Of a stretch of 64,000 bases of DNA, positions 49,196 through 64,000 are shown piece by piece (within the stretch, counting starts at the first letter, position 1; every line of letters begins with the position of its first letter). This stretch comes from Ectocarpus siliculosus. Taxonomy: Eukaryota; Sar; Phaeophyceae; Ectocarpales; Ectocarpaceae. A model generated the notes under the pieces. That model was not told where the DNA came from. It did not search any database and was given only the letters and a program-made list of their open reading frames with translations. Location: the NCBI GenBank assembly GCA_000310025.1, contig FN649739.1, positions 526,737 through 590,736 on the forward strand, written 5' to 3'. Position numbers and translations under genes: made by a program.

Positions 49196-50099
49196 CGTCT
49201 ACCTTTGGGTAGGTGGTGGTCAAAGATGGGAGTCGCAACCGTGAAAAATGAGCTGGCAAACTGAAGAAATCGCAAGCAACACCCAGGTTGCGACACTCTG
49301 CCGTGCGCCTGTTGTTGCTAAAAACTGAAAACAGCAGGCCGGGTGGACGGGATCTTTCTAAGTGTGTTGTCCTCTGTGCCGGGTGCTGCTTATTGCGCTT
49401 TTATCGCTGCTCTATGGTGAGCAATACCATGTCAACCTGTTGTGTGCCAAGCAAAGCGTGTATTCAGGGAAGGAAACGTGCTTTTTTTTATGACATCACG
49501 AAAAGAACAAGCAAAAAAAAGTCGGGTTTTCTTTCAACCGTTCCGTTTAAAAAATAACGATTTCGACGTTGCGTTAACAATAACCCTAATAAGCCCTGAC
49601 CGCTCAGGCACGCCGAAGGCGTGCCTCAGGCTCGCTGGCATTTGCCTGAGAGGGGCGATTCCTAGCCTGAAAAGCCTGATATTTTTCCCGGGCTTCTGCC
49701 AGAAACGAAACCTAGACTATACTACATAGTTTCAAGTACAATTTTCTCAAGAGTTGAGACGGGTCATTCGTGGCTCTTCTCCTTGTGTTGCCTGAAGCTT
49801 CCCGGGGTTATGTAGCAGCAGTCAGGCAACAAAACACCGCCTCAGGCAAACATCTCATAGCAATGGCTTCTCAGGCAACACGCCCATTGTCGCCGTATAG
49901 AGGTCATGTCGGAATCGTGCTGTCTATGAGCAGCAAATACGGCAGCAACGTCGTGATTCGACTCACACGCGTCGATTCGGGCACTCCGTGTTGTTAATAT
50001 CTTGAGAGATGCCATTGTGAGATGAATGGCCACGGATCACACGTCATAAGCTCGAGATTATTCCTCTCCCCTTCCCCCCTTGTACATGGTGCCTTGCAG
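49196..50099. other. Gene-less stretch with CTCAGGCA-type repeats
   Basis: Variants of CTCAGGCA recur between 49600 and 49890. A perfect 9-bp hairpin (AGGCACGCC GAA GGCGTGCCT) lies at 49606-49626. This may be a small repeat element. No gene is supported. Confidence 0.4.
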
Positions 50100-50790
50100 A
50101 CTTTTGGCGGGACCATCGTCAACATCGGCGGCGACGTCACCGCCAATGCCGGCAGCCTCTTCTTTGACGGGCTCGCCGAAAACTCGGGGGATGGCGGCGT
50201 CGGGGGCGCAATCTACAACTACGGAGGCGGCATCGTCAAGTGATCAGCAACAACGCGTGGACAGGGGGATAGTACCCCGACGACGAGGATAGCGCCAAGA
50301 ACGATCGGTGCGCGTGGGTCACTTTCTCTGAGCTCTCATACTTCAACAATCTGCTGCATCTGGCCTACCCCGGCCTCGTTGCAGAAACTTCGACGGTCTT
50401 CGCCTCGACATGCGCTACGTAGCACCCATGAGGGCTAGTCTACATGTAGATGCCCATTTAGGATGATCCCGCCCTTTGTGGCAGTGATCTCCCGACAAAC
50501 GCGCCTGCGAGACGTACGCAACTGAAAAATGAGGCTTCCTCGTACATAAAGTCCTGTCTGATCAAATGAGAGGCTGTCTACTGAGCGATCGATCGGATTC
50601 CTGCAGAGATGTATTCCCAGGCTCACGGGCTTAGCCATGTTCAGGCAGAACAACGGTGTATGGGGGGGTGCCGTCTTCAACCCTGCGGTGCCGACCGCCT
50701 ACTTCACGGCCGAGGACGAAAGTTACGTGATGCCGATAATGAGCTACTCGGAGGACAACCGTCTTCGAGGACCACTACGGACAGGTACAG
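50100..50790 (+). pseudogene. Fragments of a beta-helix (polymorphic-membrane-protein-like) gene
   Basis: After a good acceptor (TTGCAG) the frame reads TFGGTIVNIGGDVTANAGSL and GVGGAIYNYGGGIV, the 'GGAIYN' repeat style of parallel beta-helix surface proteins. A one-base shift at about 50241 leads to ISNNAWTGG, an in-frame TAG (50270), then YPDDEDSAKNDRCAWVTF ending at 50422. A third piece at 50637-50790 reads FRQNNGVWGGAVFNPAVPTA. Frameshift plus stop indicate a relic. Unseen splicing could rescue part of it. Confidence 0.45.
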
Positions 50791-53072
50791 CATATGTGAT
50801 TTCTCTTTCTTGTTGAAGGTCGAATTCGCTTCGTTTGTCGTCTCTGTTGGTCAGTCTCGACACTCTTCAAGTCAGTGTCGCCCGTCGCAGGATAGTTCGG
50901 CGAGACATTGATATGCTGTCGCCACAGGACGGTTTTTCAGGACCACGGCGTCGAACCAGGCGTTTCCATGACTGCCAGGAGCCGTTCAAGATTGGCGAAC
51001 CTGCAGATCTAACAACGAGAAAAATCCCTTTCATGTTTTCTGTGTTCTTTTCCATCGCTGGTGGTTTGGTCCATCGACCCCTAGAACCGGGCATTGTTGG
51101 ATACTACGTTCTCCGCGTTAGTGCTGAACCGATGTCATGTGGGCGCCCACCCCTAGTTGTTTCCGCGAGACACGTCACCCACTCGTTTCTCAACACGATC
51201 CACAACTCTCCGTTCCTTCTCCCATACTCTACGTCGATCAACACCACTGGATTGAGTGAGGTTCGGAAGTATTAGTTTTATTCGGCGGATTTCTAATAAA
51301 TTTTGATGCAGGATGTTTCCTGGACTATTTCCTCTTTCGGTTTGGCTTTCCTCTTGGTTGAGTCGACGATAGATAATAGATAGTAAACAATCACCGCCCA
51401 TGATGGGGGGACATTGTTTGTCGCTTGAGTTGCATCGGGCCGCGATACCCCGCTGGCCAATCAACAGACGGCGTCACTCGTACACGTAGCGGGTCCATAA
51501 GTGTTGCTGCGTTACACTCAATATGCGTGCGACTGACTGAATGAGTGGAATGCCTCGGAGCCAGCGGCCAAGCACATATGGGAGGCATTTCGAAGCGGTG
51601 GACGTACAGCGGACGGCATGTCCCCCCAGGCATTCGAGTGGTACACCTTCCATTCAGGATTCAAGGTTCACAGGGCAACGAACCAAGCGCACTTCTGTTC
51701 TGCAATACTTGCTAGTTGGAATGCGGGGCAACGGGTGCGGGCTTCAAAACAAGTCGGTCTGTATCCTACGACCCGAACCCTAATCTACGGTGACTGCTTC
51801 TGGATCGGTCGTAAAGAACGACGATAGGTGGAAGACCATACAATTGATTTTCTTGTTCTCCATCGTCTTTCTGCGGTACTTCGTTTTTGTTGCAGCAAGA
51901 GAGAGTCAGCGATGTCGTTTTCTCGGGTCGAACGTGAAGTCGACTGTCGAGTACCCACCAATCGGCCGTTGGCCGCGTTCAGTTTCCGCTTTCTGTGAGC
52001 TAAACTACGAGTACTACGTGCGGTTCTACCAAGAGTAGACCCAAAAGATGAATGAATAATAAGCAGCTGATCCCATCACGTGTCAACCGCCGTCGGCCGC
52101 AACCCAATATTTCTTCGCTTCCCTCTTCCTCTTTCTCTTTCTACGCCGCATCACTTCAAAACAAGGCGATAAACCAAGAATCACACAATAGAGAAACCGG
52201 AAGCACTGCAACCACGACCGTCGCATCACTACATGCTCTGCTCCCCGAATCGGTGGAGATCTCAGGTGGAATCGTTTGGGGCGCTCATTCGAACAGGTCG
52301 AAACAGTCGTCGTAGCTTGGGTCTGCCTTCAATAGAGCAAGAGTCCAACAGAGGGTAGATGGTATTGTATCCTCTTCCCCTCAAATATTTGTGTTTATAG
52401 TTTTTCCCACGTGCCCGAGCATCTCTGCTGTGCCGTCGATCAACTCCGCGCAAGGCGCGATATGTTTACTGCGAGGACACCCCCCCCCCTGGAGGTCTAC
52501 AATACGGTGCCCCCCTGTCCGTACAGCCACCACATACCATGACACATGTTGTGAGATACATAGGGGGCAGCACGTATCAGCAAAATCATCGCCAAGACAA
52601 TGTCGTCCTCGTTCTGATTAGAGACGGTGACCCATTGGACGAAAAGGTCCGACTCGGGGTAGCGGTGACGACTTCGCAAAAATATTCCGAGGCCGTGGTG
52701 AGTGTCCCATCCATCCGCCTGCGACTTGTCGCCACGTTCAGCAGCCAACGGCTCTGGTCGCTAGGTCCGTGTCGAGCCTTCCCGGAACTTGTGCACACTT
52801 GAAGGTCGAAGAAACAAAACTCCGTCGTCGTCGTCGTCGCCGCCACAGATTATCCACCAACAGAAAAGGGGGACATATCCAAGATGCGGCTTCGAGAAGA
52901 TGTACTGCCGCTCAGGAACAAAAATGCGGAGCCACAACTTCGTCCCGCGAACCTCACGAACGAATGTACGGTTCTTCGCCCCGCTAGGTCGCTTTCCCCA
53001 ACGACTGCCTTTTGCATCCGTGGCCCATTCTGGCTTTTTATCCACAATCATTTGTTCGTTTCACTTCCGCCG
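50791..53072. other. Intergenic region, no gene seen
   Basis: This lies downstream of the beta-helix relic and reaches the 3' end of the reductase gene. Open frames are short and mutually overlapping. No domain, RNA gene or repeat stands out. Confidence 0.45.
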
Positions 53073-58340
<5,268 letters not shown>

Positions 58341-60349
58341 GCTCAGTCAACCGTGTGGTGTGCGGCATACAGAACACCGCAACACCCAAACCCCTCCAAA
58401 CATCTGCCCTCTAGGTCATTTCTGATACATCTTCCCAGCAAAACATTACGTCGTAATATTACTTTGTACATTTTTCTGGTAGTCAGATACGCAAGATGGC
58501 AAACGGTTTTGTTGACCTGACTGCTACCCACAGGGAAGATATCGCTCTATCCTGCTCGGGGAATGCAGTACGTATAAGGGCGCCCGGCCCCGACTTCGCG
58601 CCACAGGCGCCCTCATTATCATGATTGAGATGGAAACATCTGCTGCGCTCAAGGCGATGGTTTTCATGATCAAAGGTGGTACGTAGGTTGAAGGATGTGC
58701 GCGCCGCACATGATATGCATACCGAGGGCACGAACCTGGAAATGAGGTTCCGACATTAGGTAGTGGTTACGACATGACGGAATTCGAACGAACGTCTTGT
58801 ACTTTCGACCATCTATCTGTGGTTTTTAAACATGTTATAAATAGAGCCGCCACATGACAGATTAAGAAAAAAACTGTGGTTGGTTGGGTATGAATCACCA
58901 AAAAATATGAGAGAGAAAGGTTTATGTTGTCACATGACGCATGATACACACCATCATTCAATGTACAACTACTACGAACTTTCAACAATTTATGGTGTTC
59001 TTGGCCGATTGAAAATAAGGGTTGCGTGTCTTACTTCATTGCTTAACTCGACTCGCCTTTGGAGTCTCGAGCCCACGACAGGGGCGATCTTATGCAGAGA
59101 CTGACGCGCTCCAGTGGGCGAAGATAGACGAAAAAAATTGTAACGGACTGGGATGTACTGCACGAAAACGTCTTGCTTTGAGAGTGCAATAATAATAGTG
59201 ACTTAACTCTTGCTAGTTAGATAGTTGAAGTCAATATTACCGTAATACCGTAAGGTTGCGAGTCATGGTACGGTCTGGAGTCATCGCACCACTGTACGAC
59301 AAAAAAAATTGGCTATTTTTGTCTATACTCCGACCGAGTATGATTTATTTAGACTTGCGCACAGGGTCCGGAGGCACCGCACAGGGGAGTGCGATGACTC
59401 GCAACCTAGGGTTGTTGAGTGCCAGCGATTCCGGGGCAATTTTGACCCCTCCCTGCAACCGTGCCTGTGGTGCATGTTAGCTCTGCTATATGGGTATATG
59501 GCTGTATGGGAATGTCATCGTCGCACACCACACGTGGAGAGGCACCGACCGGTAGACTACTGTATGAAGGAAATGAAAACATTGGCAAACGTTGTCAATG
59601 CATGTTTCCATTGATTATTGCAGCCCGATTATTGGAGGATCGGTAAACTTGAACATTGTCCATCCAACCAAAACACGAGAAAGACAAAACAGCAGTAAGA
59701 TTAAGGTTGGGTGTTGGGTGTGGGCGTGTGGGCGTGTGGGTGCGTGGGTGCACAACTCGTCGGCGGGGAATCTAATGTTTCCCGCCCGCGGGCCGCGGGA
59801 CCGCGGGATTTCGTATTTCGCCGCGCATAGATAGCCGCATTTTTTTGGGTGGTGGTCGTTAGTGTGTACATACATACATACACACAGTTTGCACTCTCCG
59901 GATCCGACTGTATGTGCCTTTTGTACCGAGAGTGTGGATCTGTGGATGGATGTAGCACAATTGCAGTAGACATCTTTGTTAAGATAAGAGCACACGAAAA
60001 CACTTCGTTCGTTCGTTCGTTCGAAAGAAAGAAAACAATATAGCATACAACCTGGTAATAACTATTGCTGCCGTATGCTACTACTGTACGTCGTCGCTGC
60101 CACTGACTATAATACGTTACATGTATGTACGTATTAGATCTGATGTGTAGAATCTGATGTGTAAGGGAGATGTATTGACTATGTATTGTACATAGATTCC
60201 CACCAGCTGATTCCCACAGAGGGGGGGAATTGGGGCTTCAGTTGAAGACTCCCGGGCGAGCTTGAGCGCCGCTTGACTGCATATATATCCTGTTGTTTAC
60301 TTTCGCAAATCACAAAAATGGTCTGGTTGGTATCCTCGAAAGCTTCTAG

Positions 60350-60445
60350 AGGTCAGGTCAGGGGTTCGAATCCCGGCGTCAGCGAGAGCTTTTCTTGCAA
60401 AGCGAGTTTTTATCTCGCTTCCGCTCCTGGCCTAGTGGATAGCGC
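60350..60445 (+). other. tRNA-promoter-like (SINE-like) boxes
   Basis: GGTTCGAATCCCGGCGTCAG (from 60363) matches a pol III B box/T arm. TGGCCTAGTGGATAGCG (from 60428) resembles an A box. They are in the wrong order for one tRNA, and no cloverleaf forms with the sequence upstream. This may be parts of two tRNA-derived repeats, or chance. Confidence 0.25.
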
Positions 60446-60927
60446 TGCAGTAGTTCGTGTGTGTGTACACAGAGGGGAGAGAGTGCTGAACTCTTCTCGC
60501 ATTAAAAATCGAAGGCAATGTACCGCAGGAGGGGAGGGTAGAGAGGGGTTCTTCTGTGTGACCACGGGTTGGAGTAAACGGCACTCGTGCTGTGAGCGCT
60601 GATTTGAAGTGAAGACAAAAAAAAAAAAAAGAGAGAGACAACTTTGTTGGCCCGCAACAATAGATGATTAAGGAATAATAAAATACAAAGATGACCGGTT
60701 TTCGGATTCCCCGCCAATTCCGCGCTCTCTTCTGATGATGATGATGTTACTTGGTGCTTGCTCAAGCTTGCTGCAGAATTTCACTCTCTGTCCCAGACGA
60801 AGCGGTGGTGTGGTGATGCACGTTGTTACCGGACCCTCCTGCTGTTTTCGTTCACATATACATGGGGCACAACAACTAACAACTCTAATAGAGCGATGTC
60901 TACAATATATCAACAACGTCGAGAGAC

Positions 60928-60931
<4 letters not shown>

Positions 60932-60997
<66 letters not shown>
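60932..60997. repeat. (GA)n microsatellite
   Basis: About 33 consecutive GA units. It yields Glu-Arg and Ser-Leu artefact frames. Confidence 0.97.
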
Positions 60998-60999
<2 letters not shown>

Positions 61000-61806
61000 G
61001 TTTTACCCTACCCGCCGCACATTTGTTGTCGTTGACGCATGTCATCATGCGCATGAATTCTCTCCGGCTGGAATCCGGCGTGCCGTCTGCTTGAATTACG
61101 GGGGTGGGGACCTCCATTGAATAAACTAACGCTGTATCAACATGGATGCTTCATTAATGCGATAATGACCTTGTGTCGTCTCTGCCCATCTATCGAGCTA
61201 TCTATGTAGACTACGAAGCCATCTATCTGCCTCTTACGGGTGTGGGCGATGCGTGTCAACGACCATCCATCCATCCATGTCGTCAATGCCTGTGGCAGCT
61301 GGATTGGTTGGTTTTCGTCTTAAATACAGGAGATCATCATCATCATCAAATCTGACATAAAGATAGAGTGCACATACATGCCTATTATCTCTCCCTTGGG
61401 TACTTGGTACACAGAAAGCGGCAATACAAATTAATTAAATCCTTTCCGGATACCGGATCAACGACTTGACGAGAGCACGCGCCGACCTCAAAGGAACACT
61501 GCTACACATATTGATGCTACGGTGCAGCAGATAATAATAGCACTCACTTTCGCCAGTTGAAACCATGCTGCTGGTAGGTGCGTGCAGGAAGGTGGCGTGT
61601 ATCGGGTATTTATGTAGTCTTTCCTCGGCTCTTCTACTACTGCTGTACTCGTGAGGGCAAAAAAAAACTGATGCTCGGACTTGACTGACTGATTTGTTTG
61701 CTGTGCTGCTTGGTGCTGCTGGTGTCTTTTCTTCGAGAAAGCTCTCCACGCGCGCGGACGAGCCGCCTCTCCTCTCCTCTCCAACCGGAACGATCTCCCG
61801 AACGAT

Positions 61807-62734
61807 CTATTTTCCGTCGGGGTTGTTGACGGTGTCGGCCGGGATAATTAACTCAAGAGCTGAAGTCTGAGGTGACTGAACGTTCGAAAAGTTGCTGTTG
61901 TAGAAAGAGATCCCACCCGCGGTGGATTGTGTGTGTGGGTGCTCCTCCTGCCGCACATGCAACTGCTGTAACAACGCCACGAACAACAGGAATTTGGCTA
62001 TTTTGGGGGTTATGCATGTGTGCAGGCCGAATCTTCTTGTGTTCGTAGGCATATCGCATTCAAACGCCACGTGCGGCGCGGTGTGACATCCAGTCAGTTC
62101 ACCATCTATTCTCCGGCTAAGTGTCCCTCAATCGACCGGTAAGCACAGCCCTTCCACCGGGGTATTGATCTGTGTGGTATCTCGCAACGGGCTGCCTTCC
62201 TTCTTCGGTCGTTATGTATGCTATGCAAACGGAAAACAAACATGGTGCCGGGACGAAGAGTTCGCCAACGAAAAAAGTTTTCTCCACCCGCAACTGCTGC
62301 CCAAAAGGTTTTTCATCAACAGCTGTACTCTGTAGGTCCATTCCATACTTGTAGGACGCATACACTGCATATATATCCCTCCCAGTCGGGCAATTATCTC
62401 GGACGGATATGTTCCGTTGATGGTGCCCACGCATATTCCCTCCCCTCCCGTCATCCACGATGACGGAGGGAAAAAGTACCTCTCGCAGCAGGCTCCGCAT
62501 TCCACGGAAGATAACGATCGCCGCGAATAGAATGTTCTCGGGTATGGGGCGATGGGACGACTCAATCACGAGAGAAGGGAGACAAAGCTCACGAATTCCA
62601 AGCCGCCGTGTGATGTTCTCCGACACACGATCAGTGCCGACTTTGCGTGTCACCCCCTCCCAACACAAGCGTATCATGGTACCCATCATTCCCATGACAA
62701 AAAAAAAGTGAAAGAGTTGGGCACATGGCATCAA
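61807..62734 (-). other. Two doubtful open frames
   Basis: A minus-strand frame of 205 codons (62734-62117) and one of 87 codons (62070-61807, with the hydrophobic run IAKFLLFVALLQQLHV) lie in tandem. Neither shows a known domain. Frames this long also occur by chance in introns of this window. They might be exons of one gene but cannot be joined with confidence. Confidence 0.2.
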
Positions 62735-63763
62735 TCAATGCTGGCTGGCGGAAGAGGCGATTCTGAAGAACAAAAGGCTTGGGACCAAAGGATATTTCGG
62801 ACTTACGACAGGGTGGAGACACCATGACGAGAGGGCACTCACCGATGAAACCCTCGCAGTTTAGTCGCGTGCCAATACTGCTCTGTGTGTGTTGTTTTAC
62901 GCTGGCCTCCATAAATAAGTGAACAAATCACGACATGACGTACGCACGTGCATGGCACATGGCCGTTTAAACCTTTGCCTCTCTATTGCAAACCTACTAC
63001 TGTAAGTTGCGACGAGCCGTTCACGTCACGGTTCGCGATAGAGCAGGGACCGTATCGCCTACGACGCATCCCCCATCGGACACGTGAACCCGACCACAAT
63101 CTTACACCACAACAGACACACTTGACCAGCCAAAAAAAAACGGAGGCACTCGCCCGGTGGTGAGGCACAACTACCTCCCTCTACGGCGGCTACATGACCG
63201 GGCTAGAAAATCATAGCCCTATCACATCAAGACAAGTCGAACCTACTTGTAGCAATCCGAAGTCGTGGACTGTTCGAAAAGACAGGGCACCTTCTCCCCC
63301 CTCGGATGGACTGTGCCAACTGGAATCCCGCTCCGCTCCCGTGTGCGTAGGCACTCCAAGAAACAAAAAACGGCCTTTTGGGTCACGGTGACCGCCTTAA
63401 CATGGCGCAGCGACAAGACGGGGAAATCTCCCTCACCCGTCTAGCAATCAATTCATGGTTGTGCATCAAATAATCAAAGCTTCAAAATCAAACACCCGCA
63501 ACAAACCGGCGCTAGCACAACATCACACGTACCGACGTGTCCGCAACAGCTTTTGGGCAAAAGCAGTACTTTCGACCGAATGAATCATCACCGCAAAAGA
63601 AGAAAGAAGCGGCGAAACCACTCCACGCCCTCCCCACTGGCCTCGGATACAACAACCCACCAACACCGCCCTATGTCCTCGCCGTATCCCCGGCAGCGCC
63701 TTGCCCGCAACCCGACGATCCCTCCGCCGATTGTGACCCCCCCCCCAACCGTGCACGACAACA
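62735..63763. other. Intergenic region, no gene seen
   Basis: This runs from the doubtful frames to the stop codon of the right-edge gene. Only short frames are present, with no recognised repeat or RNA gene. Confidence 0.45.
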
Positions 63764-63931
63764 TCACCAGTTGTCGAACCCCCCGTCGCCGGTCCGGCGC
63801 TTCTTGTCGAATGCCTTGGCGTTCGCTGCTCTTCTCGTCCGCTTGGCCAACAAACCATCGTCCATGCCCCAGCGGTACTTGGTTTTCTGCTTCCACGTGT
63901 TCTTCTCCGCCTTGGGAATTGGCCCAGTGCG
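63764..63931 (-). CDS. Last exon of a gene that starts beyond the right edge
   Basis: After a C-rich tract and an acceptor (CTACAG) at 63932, the minus strand reads RTGPIPKAEKNTWKQKTKYR, then WGMDDGLLAKRTRRAANAKA, then FDKKRRTGDGGFDNW and TGA (63766-63764). This is 55 highly basic residues with strong coding character. Such tails occur in small RNA-binding, ribosomal or nucleolar proteins, but I do not recognise the family. The upstream exons would be beyond base 64000. Confidence 0.5.
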   Translation of the reverse strand, partial: RTGPIPKAEKNTWKQKTKYRWGMDDGLLAKRTRRAANAKAFDKKRRTGDGGFDNW

Positions 63932-64000
63932 CTGTAGGCGGTATTGACGAGGGGGGGGGGGGGGTACCTATAATCCTGCATGCCCTAATCCTTAAAACAA

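Larger units (their letters stand above)
58341..61806. other. Gene-poor region upstream of the reductase
   Basis: This contains the reductase promoter, the inverted pair at 59253-59407, a tRNA-like B-box region near 60300-60450 and a GA microsatellite. No protein-coding exon is supported. Confidence 0.45.

Noticed and set aside
60301-60445. A functional tRNA gene
   Set aside because: The B-box-like and A-box-like sequences are in the wrong order and no acceptor stem or normal anticodon arm forms.
62117-62734. A 205-codon minus-strand gene
   Set aside because: No domain or splice support, and chance frames of this size occur elsewhere in the window. Kept only as a doubtful note.

Overview
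The window is nuclear eukaryotic DNA. Genes are split into many short exons (mostly 60-200 bases) by GT-AG introns of several hundred bases to about 4 kb. There are long CT/GA, GGA and AAC microsatellites, several decayed transposons and two 100-N assembly gaps. No operons, ribosome-binding sites or CRISPR arrays are present. The intron-rich layout, GC level, flagellar genes and NLR-type helical-bundle protein suggest a flagellated stramenopile alga, most likely a brown alga of the Ectocarpus type. That placement is inference; no marker gene in the window proves it.

Layout. (1) 1-17014, plus strand: a kinesin-like gene cut at its 5' end. I assembled 25 exons whose phases all agree (918 residues in the window). 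It has a motor-like domain with eroded switch motifs, then a long coiled coil. A foldback element with an assembly gap sits in its intron at 14365-16219. (2) 17932-24553, minus strand, convergent with the first: a 9-exon gene for a WD-repeat protein of about 1236 residues, resembling the ciliary central-apparatus protein WDR93/FAP297. (3) 26927-27646, minus: an intronless gene for a 239-residue protein with a helical bundle like the N-terminal domain of algal NLR-like proteins (HeLo/MLKL type) and a glycine/alanine-rich membrane segment. (4) 27650-37700: mostly non-genic, with pieces of a decayed tyrosine recombinase, a GGA repeat with a gap, and palindromic repeats built on CCCATGGGC. (5) 37763-46965, minus: a 9-exon secreted SGNH/GDSL hydrolase (434 residues) whose 4.3-kb first intron holds two repeat families. 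(6) 46966-53070: a possible one-pass membrane ORF with a degraded second copy, and scraps of a beta-helix protein. (7) 53073-58340, minus: an 8-exon aldo-keto reductase of the AKR7 type (359 residues) with a 0.45-kb inverted-repeat element in an intron. (8) 58341-64000: largely non-genic, ending with the last exon of a minus-strand gene that begins beyond the right edge.

Functional links. The kinesin-like and WD-repeat genes may both serve the flagellum. The helical-bundle protein is a candidate membrane-acting defence or cell-death factor. The secreted hydrolase and the reductase are stand-alone metabolic or detoxification enzymes. The hunt highlights are the degenerate motor domain, the solo helical-bundle/membrane protein, and a set of non-autonomous inverted-repeat elements, several of them inside introns.
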